A stretch of 64,000 nucleotides of DNA from Brachionus manjavacas (GCA_019054805.1 JAHQIY010000016.1:1426001-1490000), one strand, 5' to 3'. Counted from the first letter of the stretch, positions 37,343-48,678 are shown. The notes: generated by a model not told the origin, from the letters alone. Translations and numbers: made by a program.

Positions 37343-38249
37343 TTAACTATTTATTGTGCATCCATCAATGTCAAAATTATTCTCAAGACACAACAAATTA
37401 CCCTTGATATCCAAATATTTTAAGCTTGTTAAACCATCAAAAGGATCTGCATACAAAAATTCTATCTTGTTATTGCTTAAGTCAATTTTTTCTAAATTTC
37501 TTGAATCCTTAAAAGCATTATTATGAATTGAAGTAATTTTATTTTCTGACAAATCTAAATATTTTAGATTTTTCAATCCTTAAACAAAAAAATTCTAATT
37601 TTTCTTTTCTAATTATTAAATTTCATTCATACCTTCAAAAGTTTTTTCAAAAATTTCTATTAAATAATTTCCACAAAGATCAAGGTGCTCCAAGTTATTT
37701 AGGTTTATAAAAGTTGAATCATTGATCACATTTATATTTGCGCCTGTAATTTCAAGAATTTGGTATTTTTCAAATATTTGAATTGTTCTGGCCGTAAATT
37801 ATACCGAAATTCAGTTTCAGAAGTAAAATTTTTATTCTTTTGTAATTTAATGCGAAGTTCTCTTAATTTAATCAGACCATTCAGGAATCCATCATCAATA
37901 AGATTGGTATAACAGCGATTGATTTCTAGTATCTCTAGATCCTTTAAGTTGGAAAATACATTATCATATAAACAAAAAAGCGAATCGTAAATGATTAAAT
38001 ATTTCAAAAATTTCAAATCTTCGCTTAGGATTTGATCAGGAAAATTTAAACTGAATTTAATTCTAGAGTGTTGGATTTTATTTTGAATTTTTTCATAAAT
38101 TCAGCTAGATAATTAACCGAAAAATCGAAATTTTCACTCCAAATAGACAAATATTTGCATTCAAAATTTCCAATTTCAATTATAGAAGATTTAGTAGTTT
38201 CGTAGATATTAATAATTAAGCTAATAATTATTGCATCCTTTTTATTCAA
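37343..38249 (-). pseudogene. Leucine-rich-repeat protein gene, copy 1 (frameshifted)
   Basis: Minus-strand gene copy in two coding exons separated by a short intron (exon 37633-38249, intron 37579-37632, exon 37343-37578). It starts MNKKDAIIISLIINIYETTK, a plausible signal peptide, then ECKYLSIW and LRRs (LKDLEILEINRCYTN; NLKYLDLSENKITSIHNNAF; SLKYLDIKGNLLCL). Compared with copy 2 at 42.2-43.0 kb it lacks 7 bases near 38050, which puts a stop after LELNSV, and lacks 1 base near 37765. Both breaks disrupt the repeat array, so this is a pseudogene unless splicing avoids them. Its last exon retains one more LRR than copy 2. Function unknown; secreted or surface LRR proteins usually bind other proteins. 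Confidence 0.7.
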
Positions 38250-40018
38250 ATCTGAATAAAAATCTGGTGAACTTTCAAAAAGCCTTTTTCTCTTAGATTT
38301 AAAGATTATTCGAAAAATAAATATTCTTTTAACTTTGTTTTACCTTAGACTCCTTTTAGCACCTCTTGAAAGATAACATGGATATATTTATTTATTTTCT
38401 AAAAAATCAAGTTTCTTTTAATTTTAAAATTAATTTTAAAATTATAATTAACTTTAAAAATTTTCTAGAAAATAGATGTAAAAAAAGGTTAAATTTAATT
38501 CATCACTAAGATAAATATTTTAAAATTGATTTAATTTTCCCGGTTAAATGAATTTTAGCTTTAATAATTTGAATATTTTTTATATTCAAATATTCATGAT
38601 TTAATTTATTGTTTTTGAATTAGAAAATGAATCCAATGTTGAAATAACATTGAAAAAGTGCGATGTTTCAAATATTTTTTTAGAATCAAAAATAAATAAT
38701 TTTTTCACATTTGAAATTTAACTCTTCAGTGAAATAGAATGAATTTAATTTTAATTTCGAAATTTGAAAAAAATATTGAAAATTCTTTTTTTAACTTTTA
38801 GATAATTTTTTTATTTATTTGTTTATCTTTACCGAGTTAATGCTACTTCAAAAAAATTGAAAAAAAAATGAAAAAGGAAAGATAAATAATTCATTTTGAT
38901 TAAAATTTTCTACAATATTTTACCGTTGAAAATCTCGGTCGAATTGGTTAGGTGAACCATCGTTCACCTTTTATAAGAAAAATTCTTGTTCACAGATTTT
39001 GTGAACTTTTACTTAATCTTTTTTTTTGTTCAAGTAAGGTGAACCAAAATAGAATTAGAAGAACATTGTTTTAGATTATGTGAACAAACTGAATAAAGCT
39101 ATTTAATAGAATGTCTAATTTTCGAGCTGATAAAAAATAAACAATTAAAGTTAATAATATTTTTGGTTTTTTTAATTTGAAGGAGGCTTAGAATTTGCTC
39201 TGATATGGTTGACTTGGTATTAGCCTTTCAACAATCCCAAATACTCAAATACTCTCTATACTAAAATCTTAAACCAGGATCAATTATATTTGTTTTTCCA
39301 TAATTTCAACCTCATTCAATCTCAAACTATAATTATTGCAAAATTTGCTAAAAATGGTAATTTTACCAAAATAATGATATCTTTATATATAAAGATTTGA
39401 GAAATATCCAGATTTTTTAAAATCACGGGATTATGATATTTATTTATCTAATAATTGTTTTAATGAATTTATGGTGACAGTCAGAAGATAAATTTTTCAT
39501 AAAGAGCTAAATTGCTTATTCTAAAGAAAAAAAAAATAAAAAATTAAATTTTAATTTGTAAAAAACATAATTTAATAAAATTATAATTGATTAATTCATG
39601 ATCATTTTTCGAAATAGCCTGTTTAAAAAGAGTAATTTAAAAATTTGCTCAATATAAGAATTAAAACATTTTTTTTAAATAAATTTTTTGCTCTTTTTGT
39701 TCATTTCACTTAAAAATTAAGGTGATTAATTTTAAAAAATTTAATAAAACACTAATTTTTCTCATTTATTAAAAAAAAAGCAAATTTTGCATTCAGTTAA
39801 TTTCATCTTAAAAAGATTCCAAACTTCAGAATCGATTTGGAATTTTTTTCAATGGTCCACATTAATTTTGAGAAATCAACATTGAAGCTTAAAAAAATAA
39901 ATTCTAAAAATCATAATTGCACGTGTAGTCTCTTAAAATATTTATGCAACATAATAAATTGTATAATGAATTTAATCGTTTTTATTCAAAATGAAGAAAA
40001 AATTAAAATTTATTAATT
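38250..40018. other. Spacer containing the end of the duplicated segment and a palindrome
   Basis: The first 250 bases still match the flank of LRR copy 2 (43.1-43.65 kb). A perfect short palindrome GGTGAAC-CATC-GTTCACC lies at 38951-38968 among further GTTCAC/GTGAAC words (38990-39090). Sequence at about 39266-39345 matches about 44446-44512 (both contain AAATCTTAAACCAGGAT). No gene seen. Confidence 0.5.
38951..38968. repeat. Perfect 7-bp-arm palindrome
   Basis: GGTGAAC, loop CATC, GTTCACC. Related words GTTCAC, TTGTGAAC and GGTGAACC recur over the next 130 bases, suggesting a small fold-back repeat. Confidence 0.5.
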
Positions 40019-41641
40019 TTGATGATCTTTAAACTAAAAGTATCTTGCATTAGAAACAGCTTTCGAACTCACGTCCAGAAAATGTCTGATCTACAAAAGC
40101 AAAGACTTGGCATTTTATGGTTCCGTAACGACATGCGCCTAAATGACAACTTATCTCTGGATAAAACAATTCATCTAGTTAAGGAGAAAAAACTTGATCT
40201 AGTTCTTCCTATTTATTGTTTTGACAAGCTTCTATTCGAGGGTCGATCTCGCGAAGCCCAGCTTCCCAAACTAGGTCCCTTTAGACGCAATTTTTTAATC
40301 GAGAGCGTTGAAAACCTAAAGGAAAAGTTACAAAAAAAACTCAACAGCAATCTCTGTGTTCTTTATGGTGAGCAAGATGTCGAGATCAAAAAATTAATAG
40401 ACAAAATCCTCACCGAAAATCCCAGTATTCACATCGAGTACTTGATAGCAAGTCGTGAAGTGCCATCAGATGAAGTTGATTTAGAAAACCAAGTAAAAAA
40501 ATACTTAGATTCAAAGAAGATAAAAATTTTTTTCTTATGGGATAATTTAATGATTCATCCCGATGATCTGCCATTCGGACATTTCAGCAAAACTCCGGAT
40601 ATGTTCACCCAATTTAGAAAAAGTGTTGAGTTAAAGGAATCGAATTATAATGTGAGAAAAAGTGTTCAAATAGAATCAAATTTTAGCCTTCCAACATTTG
40701 GTCAAAATGATTATTTTGGTCAAAATATGCCAGAAAAAGCCAAGATCACCGAATCGCCAAAATCAGCTATTTCGGGGATGAAAGGTGGCGAAGACCAGGC
40801 TGAATTAAGAATGCAGCAATATTTCTTCAAAACTGATGGTTTATTTAAATACAAAACTACCAGAAATGGTCTAGTTGGGACAGAGTACTCTTCAAAGTTA
40901 TCCATGTGGCTGGCTCTTGGTTGTATCAGTCCCAGATATTTGTACTGGAAAATCAAAGAGTTCGAAACAATGAAGTGCTCCAATGAGTCAACTAAATGTC
41001 TTGCATTCGAGCTTTTGTGGAGAGATTTTTTCAAATATCATTCATTGAAATTTGGTAAGAGAATATTTTACCAAAATGGTTGTTATACAGGCGCTGCAGG
41101 TTACCAAATGAACTGGAAAAAAGATCAAAGGTTGTTTGAAAAATGGATAAATGGAGAGACTGGGTATCCGTTTGTTGATGCCAATATGAAAGAGCTGAAG
41201 GAAACAGGATGGATGTCGAACCGAGGCCGGCAAAATGTGGCAAGTTTTTTGACCAAAGATTTGGAGATTGATTGGAGATTTGGAGCTGAATATTTTGAAA
41301 CAATGCTTATTGATTATGACTGTACTTCGAATTGGGGCAACTGGCAATATGTTGCCGGAGTTGGTACTGATCCGAGAGCAGATCGCTATTTTAATGTAAT
41401 TAAACAAGCTTACGATTATGATCAAAATGGAGAGTTTGTCAAGCTTTGGATACCCGCATTGGAAAACGTTTCAAATGAATTTGTTCACTGTCCTTTCAGG
41501 ATGAGTTTGATAGAGCAGAAAAGTTTTAATTGTATCCTCAATAAAGATTATCCATTGCCAATTGTGCAAATGAAGCATAAATGGAATCCGTATTCAAATA
41601 AAGCAAATAAGTTCGCTGCACGGCAAAAAAGAGCAAAATAA
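40019..41641 (+). CDS. cry-dash: Cryptochrome-DASH (CRY-DASH) photolyase
   Basis: Intronless ORF of 540 residues. The N-terminal alpha/beta domain starts at about residue 29 (LGILWFRNDMRLNDN). DASH-specific motifs are LMIHPDDLPFG and PDMFTQFRKSVE. The FAD-binding helical domain follows: GGEDQAELRMQQYF, RNGLVGTEYSSKLSMWLALG, FELLWRDFFKYHSLKFG, GYPFVDANMKELKETGWMSN, RGRQNVASFLTKDLEIDWR, YDCTSNWGNWQYVAGVGTDP. Family knowledge: CRY-DASH enzymes bind FAD and MTHF and repair cyclobutane pyrimidine dimers in single-stranded or looped DNA with blue light. Residues 1-21, before a second Met at 22, are basic with no acidic residue, as in mitochondrial presequences; starting at 40082 instead would give the core protein. 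AATAAA is at 41743-41748. Confidence 0.95.
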   Translation: MMIFKLKVSCIRNSFRTHVQKMSDLQKQRLGILWFRNDMRLNDNLSLDKTIHLVKEKKLDLVLPIYCFDKLLFEGRSREAQLPKLGPFRRNFLIESVENLKEKLQKKLNSNLCVLYGEQDVEIKKLIDKILTENPSIHIEYLIASREVPSDEVDLENQVKKYLDSKKIKIFFLWDNLMIHPDDLPFGHFSKTPDMFTQFRKSVELKESNYNVRKSVQIESNFSLPTFGQNDYFGQNMPEKAKITESPKSAISGMKGGEDQAELRMQQYFFKTDGLFKYKTTRNGLVGTEYSSKLSMWLALGCISPRYLYWKIKEFETMKCSNESTKCLAFELLWRDFFKYHSLKFGKRIFYQNGCYTGAAGYQMNWKKDQRLFEKWINGETGYPFVDANMKELKETGWMSNRGRQNVASFLTKDLEIDWRFGAEYFETMLIDYDCTSNWGNWQYVAGVGTDPRADRYFNVIKQAYDYDQNGEFVKLWIPALENVSNEFVHCPFRMSLIEQKSFNCILNKDYPLPIVQMKHKWNPYSNKANKFAARQKRAK

Positions 41642-42169
41642 ATCTATGTATTTGGAATTAATTTGAATTTTAATATGCGTTAAGTATTTTTTGATTTTTT
41701 TTAATAGAAATAAAAAAAATTTATTATTTATACAGCTTATTCAATAAATTATTGATTTATCTGTCTTTATTAAACGGGCTAATTTTGTTAATCAAGATTC
41801 AAGCAAAAATAGTTTATTAATCAAAAAAATAACTAATAATTAGGTATTTTATGTAATTCGATCATTTAAATTCAGAAAATTTTAATAGCTTTTTTATTTA
41901 TAGAAAAATTTATTTATGTAAAATGCTTAATGATAGAACAACTTTGCTTAATCCGAAAATATTTATCAGCAAATACTTTTCAATAAGAATGCACAGTTGA
42001 TTAAAGTTTGTACTAAAACTTTCATGACCATTCTCAGAAATTATTAAAAGAAAAATTTCTTAGCAGTGTTCAAAAAAAATAAATTAAATGCAGAGACATT
42101 TTATCATATGCAGCTAAACATGTTCATTAATGCTAAAAAATTTCTTAAATAAAAAATAATGTCTTTGAT
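41642..42169. other. CRY-DASH 3' UTR and spacer
   Basis: AT-rich; holds the CRY-DASH polyadenylation signal at 41743-41748 and then spacer to the convergent LRR gene copy 2. Nothing else recognised. Confidence 0.55.
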
Positions 42170-43027
42170 TTAAAACTTTATGTGGCATCCTCTAATGTCA
42201 AAATAATTCTCTGGACTCAACAAATTACCATTGGTGTATGCAATCTCGTTTTTTCTTAAATCAATATATCTCAAGTTTCTTGAATCCTTAAAAGCATTAT
42301 TATGAATTGAAGTAATTTTATTTTCTGACAAATCTAAATATTTTAGATTTTTCAATCCTTAAACAAAAAATTTCTAATTTTTCTTTTCTAATTATTAAAT
42401 TTCATTCATACCTTCAAAAGTTTTTTCAAAAATTTCTATTAAACAATTTCCGCAAAGATCAAGGTGCTCCAAGTAATTTAGGTTTATAAAAGTTGAATCA
42501 TTGATCACATTTATATTTGCGCCTGTAATTTCAAGAATTTGTAAAATTTTCAAATCTTTGAAATGTTCTGGTCGTAAATTATACGGAAATTCAGTTTCAG
42601 AAGTAAAATTTTTATTCTTTTGTAATTTAATGCGAAGTTCTCTTAATTTAATCAGACCATTCAGGAATCCATCATCAATTACATTTGTATAACAGCGATT
42701 GATTTCTAGTATCTCTAGATCCTTTAAGTTGGAAAATACATTATCATTTAAAAATCCTAATTGCGAATAGTTAATTTGTAACGTTTTGAAAGAGTTCAAA
42801 TCTTCGCTTAGGATTTGATCAGGAAAATTTAAACTAAATCCTGAATTTAATTCTAGAGTGTTGGTTTTGATTTTGAATTTTTTCATAAATTCAGCTAGAT
42901 AATTAACCGAAAAATCGGAATTTTCACTCCAAATAGACAAATATTTGCATTCAAAATTTCCAATTTCAATTATAGAAGATTTAGTAGTTTCGTAGATATA
43001 AATAATTAAGCTTACGATTATTGCATT
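42170..43027 (-). CDS. Leucine-rich-repeat protein gene, copy 2
   Basis: Minus-strand exons 42412-43027 and 42170-42357 join in phase 1 across a 54-bp intron. The frame is open throughout, unlike copy 1. It encodes ECKYLSIWSENSDFS, then LRRs (SFKTLQINYSQLGFLNDNVF, LKDLEILEINRCYTNVIDDG, YLEHLDLCGNCLIEIFEKTF, NLKYLDLSENKITSIHNNAF) and a Cys-bearing end (FDIRGCHIKF). No in-frame ATG matches the copy-1 start: upstream codons run into TAA. An acceptor-like TTAAG just before 43027 would allow joining in phase 0 to the small exon-like ORF at 43353-43529. The last exon has lost one LRR relative to copy 1. Status (gene or early pseudogene) is undecided. Confidence 0.6.
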
Positions 43028-43337
43028 CTTAATTACTTATTTTAACCTATTTTTAAATAATCAACTGTAATTCGAAAATATACCCTTGTATTCAAATCTA
43101 AATAAAATTTTTTTTTAATTCAAAAAGCCTTTTTCTTTTAAATTAAAAGATTATTCGAAAAATAAATGTCTTTTTAACTTTGTTTTACCTTAGGCTCCAT
43201 TTAGCACCTCCTGAAAGATAACATGGATAAATTATAAGAATTTTTCTAAAATCAGACGACACAATAGATGACACAAATTCATCTTTAAAAATTAAACAAT
43301 TCTCTTTTTTCGAATGGAAACAACTTGTCAAAATTTT

Positions 43338-43529
43338 TTAATCTATTTGTACATTATTCAATTGATTTAAAATTTTTTCTCTGTATTCTTCAATTTTTTT
43401 AGTAATTTCTCTTCTTTCACTATTGAATTCTCCTTGTTTAAGGTTTTCATAATATAAATCCACATCATTCATCAAACTTTCGTAATGATCAACAACTATT
43501 TTTTGATAGTTTATTAAGTTTTGTTCCAT
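43338..43529 (-). CDS. Small helical ORF, possible 5' exon of LRR copy 2
   Basis: 63-residue minus-strand ORF (MEQNLINYQKIVVDHYESLM, then ERREITKKIEEYREKILNQL), charged and probably alpha-helical. A GTACAA donor within it at 43352 would join in phase 0 to the acceptor before 43027. It lies in a segment of about 300 bp absent from the first LRR copy. That segment is bordered by similar TTTTCTAAAA-containing direct repeats, so copy 1 may have lost it by deletion. Family unknown. Confidence 0.35.
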   Translation of the reverse strand: MEQNLINYQKIVVDHYESLMNDVDLYYENLKQGEFNSERREITKKIEEYREKILNQLNNVQID

Positions 43530-43627
43530 TTTGTTGAATATTTATTTTCTAAAAAAATCAAGTATCCTTTAATTCCAAAAATTAACTTAAAAATATTAAT
43601 TGACTCTAAAAATTTTCTAGAAAATAT

Positions 43628-43819
43628 ATGTTAAAAAAAGGTCACCGACTTAATGATTTGCCACATGATTATTTTTTTCATTTATCAGAGATAATACCTA
43701 AACTTCCTGACTTTCAAAAATTAAAATATGTTAAACGAGTGATTTTATTTCAAATTATGCTCTTGGTTTTGGACTTATCACTCAATAAACCAAAGTATTA
43801 TCTTCTTAGTCCTCTCTAA
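43628..43819 (+). CDS. Short ORF with a BESS-like motif, probably a remnant
   Basis: The segment DYFFHLSEIIPKLPDFQKLK followed by hydrophobic residues resembles the BESS protein-interaction motif found at the C-terminus of MADF-BESS factors and some Harbinger-associated proteins. No MADF domain is visible upstream. It starts exactly where the LRR duplication ends, so it may be the tail of a broken gene or transposon. Weak call. Confidence 0.25.
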   Translation: MLKKGHRLNDLPHDYFFHLSEIIPKLPDFQKLKYVKRVILFQIMLLVLDLSLNKPKYYLLSPL

Positions 43820-44513
43820 GCTAGCCTAAAAATATTATCTAAAAATAACCAAATTCAGGGAAAATTATGTGTATTTTTGGGGGCAATAATGGGAATTATA
43901 GAATTGAAAAAATTGTTGTTTTAAGAGAATTCACCCTGTAATCCATTACTAATCAGGTGAATTGAAATATTTCGACAAATTCGGTGATTAAAATATGAGA
44001 TTTTTTACAAAATCTTAATTTTCAAAAAGACTGGTTCACTATATTTACTTCAGCTTTATTTGAAAGAAGTTTCTATTTAGAGCTTTAAATTAGATAAATC
44101 TATTTTAATTTGAGAAAGCTTAAAAAAAGAGTCAAGCTATGAATTAAGAAGACATATACATAAACCAACATGAGGCAAAATAAGAATTTTCCCTCTTAGA
44201 TTTAAATTTCTTAATTAAAGAGAAGTCAATCATTGGAACAAACGCATTTTTACTTAGGGGAGTTTGTTTGTTCATTGTAAGCCATTGTCTTTATCTAGAC
44301 CGATTGAAAAGTACTTTCATATTTGAAAAAAACTAAATAAAAAAATGTAATAGTTCTTATTTTTATTTCATGAATTTGAATTTTAATAAACTAAAAACGC
44401 TTAGATGACCTTTCAGATGAGCGAGCTGAAAAGCATAATTACTTAAATCTTAAACCAGGATAATTTTTTTTTCCCATTATTTCAACCACATTCATTCTCA
44501 AGCTTTAATTTTT
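43820..44513. other. Spacer before the LINE
   Basis: AT-rich. Its last 70 bases (44446-44512) match 39266-39345, and the LINE 3' end is inserted directly after this match. Confidence 0.5.

Positions 44514-44545
<32 letters not shown>
44514..44545. repeat. (TAG)n microsatellite, LINE 3' tail
   Basis: About ten TAG units on the plus strand. Because the LINE is on the minus strand this is its (CTA/TAC)n 3' terminal repeat. Confidence 0.9.
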
Positions 44546-44580
44546 AGACCGCGTGGCGAGATAACTCGCAGGGATGCCCC

Positions 44581-47500
44581 TCAAAGCGGCCGTCTTAATT
44601 GATAATGGTCGTATTTGATTTTAAAGGAGTCCACGGTCTCAGTTGCGACTATGTCGTCTGGCAGTTCGTTCCATTCATTAGCTATTCGATTGATGAAGAA
44701 GTTGTGTCTTTGCTGACAAGATGCCACGATCTCACGCCGTAGTTGACTTCTCTTCGTGTCTCTCGGAGCCGACCAATTTGGCTCGTTGTGCCACGTTATG
44801 TCATCTTTGCCTCTGCTGACTTTGTATAGTTGAATTAAGTCACCACGTTGTCGTCTTGTCTCCAAAGATGTAAGACCCATCCTCTCAAGTCTGTTCTCGT
44901 ACTCCATGCCTTTCAAGGCAGTGGGGACTCTCGTTACTCTCCTCTGAACTTTTTCAAGGGTATTTATATCCTTCCTGAGGTACGGGTTCCAAGCCGACAC
45001 TGAAAACTCCAGATGCGGACGAATGTAGGTGCGATAGAGTGAGGCCCATAGTTCTACATCCCTAGAAACGAATGTGTTTTTTAACATTCCTAGAATTTGG
45101 TTAGCTTTTTGATGCGGCATGAGCGGACTGTGAGCTGAACTTAAAATTAGGCGTGAGAATGATGCCAAGGTCGCGTTCTTCCGATGTGTTTTGAAGCAAA
45201 ATGCGAGAGCCATCCTTCTTTTTAGCGTATAAGACCTGGTTTTTGCTACATGCTTGTTGCTACCGATATTCATAACCTTAATTTTAGACTCGTTTGCTTC
45301 CATCAACCAAGTCCAACACCATTCAGCCACTGTGTCCAAATCAGCTTGAAGACTATTCACCGCCTCCTCGGATTCCACCTGCGCTATTATTTTTAGATCA
45401 TCGGCAAAAAGCTTGCTTGTGTGTATCAAGTGGCTTGTTAGGTCATTGATGAAGATTGCGAAGAGAATTGGACCTAACACACTACCTTGAGGTACACCCG
45501 AAGTGACATCTTTCCAATTTGAAGCGTGCGGACCTAGAACCACACGCTGCTTCCTGCCCTCCAGGAAATCTTTTATCCAGTCGAGAATTTGACCTTGGAT
45601 GCCAACAGTACTTAGCTTTTTTATCAACCTGCCATGAGGCACCTTGTCGAAAGCTTTGGCAAAATCGAAGAATATAATATCAACTGGCTTCTTATTCTTC
45701 ATTGCCGATGTAACTACGTCAACAGTCTCAATAAGGTTGGTGCTACAGGCTTTCTTTGGAACAAACCCATGCTGTTGCGGTGCAAGTAAACTGTTTGAGC
45801 ATAAGTGAGACATTATTGAGTCACGGACAAGGGATTCCATTATTCTGCAGACTACTGACGTCAATGAAATTGGACGATAGTTGGACGAATCGACACGACT
45901 ACCTTTCTTAAAAACCGGAGTGACGTTGGCCAATTTCCATATTGCAGGAAGAGATGAGGTAGTGAGGGACAATTTAAAGATGAGAGCAAGTGGTCGAGAG
46001 ATTTCTGCAGCACACTCCTTAAGAACGCGGGGTGAATTCCATCCACGCCAATCGATTTTGATGTATCTAGCTTGGTAAGTTTGTTTACGATCATTTGTTC
46101 GCTAATAACAAGCTTCTCAATCGGAGGTATTGTTGAAGGAGTGTACTCAGGATCAAAATCTGTCTCAACTTGGAATACCGATGCAAACTGACAATTTAGG
46201 TGATCGGCGATGTCACATGGCTCAGTTATAGTTCGGTCAGCTGTCGTCAGGACAACTATGCTTGTATTAACTGAGCTTCGTCGGCGTATGTACGAGAAGA
46301 GTTGCTTCTGGTTCTTGCTAAAAGCTATGCGACGCTCGAAAGAAATGATGGCGGCTTTGATTTTATATGTCATCTTTTTTAAAGTTCGCCTATAGATCCG
46401 AACATTAGACGCTGAGCTCCAGTTTGTACGCGAATTGTGGACGAAAAGACGCTTTCTCTTGTTATTTAGCTTCACTAATTCGCTCGTCATCTAGGGAAGT
46501 TTGAAGTTGCGCACAGTATTTCTGCTCTTGGGAATGTGTTTACTACAAAGGCAATTATATATTTGAATGAATCGATCATAGGCTTCATTTATATTATGAG
46601 TGTCAAGTTCAACTTCCCAGTTGATGAGACTGAGAGCCATGCGCAACTCTGAGTACTTGCCTTTGGTGTAGTTAAACCGTGTCGATCCGTATTCCGAGGT
46701 TTTTGAAGAGTTTAGGTGTAGCACGAACTCGACTACCGTATGGGCCTGCCGAGCCTTACCTAATGGAGCACCGATCATTTGTATATCGATTCTTTCTGGC
46801 CTGTCACCGATTACTAGGTCAAGAATGTTTACCGGATTGCTGTTGGCCGGAAAGAACGTAGGATTTCGCACGGCTTGATGAAGTGAGAAGTTCTCGAGCG
46901 TGTCAAGAAATTTTCCAGATAACCCATTATCTTTCCCCTGATTCATGACAAAATCATCGGTCCACTTGATGTCGGGAAAATTGAAGTCTCCAGTCACACA
47001 CAAGCCGCTGTACAAACCATTCTCTACTGCCCTAGCTGCTACTGCAATCGATCTGTTAATAGCCGCAGCATTGTCGGTGTATTTTACCTTGTCTTCTAAC
47101 GTGCGAGCATTTAAGGGCGGACGGTATATGCAACCGATGAGGACTTTTTTTTCGTCTTGATGTCTCGATATTTCAGACCAAACTTGCTCAACATTACCAG
47201 TCAGGGGAACAAGAGTGCGACGTAGGATGCTATCGCTAATCTCTGATGATAGCAGCGATTCTTTGACGTAAATAATGGCCCCGCCACCTTGACTACCACG
47301 ATCTCGCCTAAAATGCTTAAAGAAGTCGAAAGAGACGGTTGATGTGTCTTTAAACCAAGTCTCTGTGACGAATATGACATCGACCTCTTTAGCTCTAAGC
47401 TCGAGATCTGCTCGCTTAATGTTGCATCTGAGCGAGGTGGCATTGGTGTAGATGCACTTAAGTTCAGAATTTACGTTGTGCGGCAAGGCAGTAGTTGAGG

Positions 47501-47783
47501 TAAGATATGGTATCGATTGATTTATCAGACTAGACGGGTAATTGTTGTTAGACAGACGAGACCGAGACGACAACGATATTTTTGAATAAACAGGATTTGG
47601 GCGATCTATCGAGCTCTCACCTACGGCTATACCACCCGAACAACTATAATCTTTATTATTTAAAAAACATAAATTAGATATAAAGAAATCACGAAAATAG
47701 CACAGATAATTTATAGCAAGTTTAGAGTGATCATTCTTAGTTGAGATTGGGCTGTTTGTGGGAAGTTTAGGCAGAACTCCCAT
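44581..47783 (-). pseudogene. LINE ORF2: AP endonuclease-reverse transcriptase, one stop and one frameshift
   Basis: From ATG at 47783. The endonuclease part (to 46494) has CIYTNATSLRCNIKRADLEL, VTETWFKD, RGSQGGGAIIYVKESL and CVTGDFNFPDIKW. A TAG at 46493-46491 interrupts the linker between FKLP and MTSELVKLNNKRK, where a Trp codon (TGG) is expected, so a single G-to-A change explains it. The frame continues to about 46030, where a one-base indel near HP/AF shifts reading to the frame ending at 44581. RT motifs are NYRPISLTSV, QQHGFVPKKACSTNL, DFAKAFDKVPH, VPQGSVLGPILFAIFINDL and FADDLKII. The C-terminus has the CR1-type region LEKVQRRVTRVPTALKGMEY and RRQRGDLIQLYK. The enzyme nicks target DNA and primes reverse transcription from the nick. 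Confidence 0.92.
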
Positions 47784-48678
47784 CAATTACCTGGGCACCA
47801 ATATTGTTGGCTGACATTTCTGCTCTAATGCTAGCTCTGTAGAAGCGCTTTGTTAATTTGTCGATCTTGGTCTTCGTACCATTACGTACACGCCACTCAA
47901 ATGGACTGTCCGCAGGTAGTTTGCTATTCATTTCAACGCATGCGTCATGCTCAAGTTTGAGACCGAGGCGTTCACTAGGTGTCAGGTCGGGCGCCACTTG
48001 TACGCCAACGAATCGCTCGTGAGTCTTGAGTGCACGAGTAGACTTAAGAGCAGTCTCGCGGGTACTGGGGCTGTCAAATTCGACAAGGATCGGTGGAGGA
48101 CGCGTCAGGTTCGAGTTCTTGGGAACCAGTTTAACTATTCGTTTGATCTGGCACGAATTCAAACTTAAGACACCAACTAAATCGTTGACTTGGTCATCGC
48201 GGTGCTTGTCATTGTCACACTTGAGACCAAAAATCATGATGTTACTGGCTCTCTTCTCTCTCTCTCGTGTCAGTTTATTGTTCGCAAGAGCGAGATTGGC
48301 CTCAAAGTCTGAACTTTTGGTGTTTAATCCACGCTTTACTACTTCGGCCAAGGTAACGTTCTTGGCAGCATCCTCTACTACTTTCATGATGTTGCCTTCG
48401 AGATCGTTCTTAAGAGACGATGAGGACACGGCCAGTTCCTCACGTAGCGCTGCTATGGTGTTTTGTTGATCCTTGTTCTCATTCTGCAACTCGTTGATGG
48501 TATTCTCGTTGTTGGAACACATTGTCTTGAGGCTCTCAACCTCGCTCTTTAATACCAAGACCTCCTCGACTAGCCTCTTAATCCAGTCACGATGATCCTT
48601 AACATACTGCTGCGGTGCTCCAGTGATTGATGGCCACTTTCTCGATTTCACTAACTCAAACGGGTCAGGATTTGACAT
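47767..48678 (-). CDS. LINE ORF1 protein (coiled coil, RRM-like)
   Basis: Intact 303-residue ORF. Residues about 35-80 form a heptad-rich coiled coil (VLVLKSEVESLKTMCSNNEN, then INELQNENKDQ). A region at about 140-260 (RASNIMIFGLK, PPPILVEFDSPSTRETALKS) has the order of the RRM-like domain of L1/CR1-type ORF1 proteins, which bind element RNA as oligomers. Its stop overlaps the ORF2 start by 17 bases, consistent with reinitiation or frame change between ORFs. Confidence 0.88.
   Translation of the reverse strand: MSNPDPFELVKSRKWPSITGAPQQYVKDHRDWIKRLVEEVLVLKSEVESLKTMCSNNENTINELQNENKDQQNTIAALREELAVSSSSLKNDLEGNIMKVVEDAAKNVTLAEVVKRGLNTKSSDFEANLALANNKLTREREKRASNIMIFGLKCDNDKHRDDQVNDLVGVLSLNSCQIKRIVKLVPKNSNLTRPPPILVEFDSPSTRETALKSTRALKTHERFVGVQVAPDLTPSERLGLKLEHDACVEMNSKLPADSPFEWRVRNGTKTKIDKLTKRFYRASIRAEMSANNIGAQVIDGSSA

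Noticed and set aside
40019-41641. Bacterial contamination or recent bacterial transfer as source of the intronless CRY-DASH
   Set aside because: AT-rich composition, AATAAA signal and flanking eukaryotic duplicated gene all match the host. Old transfer cannot be excluded, but contamination is unlikely.
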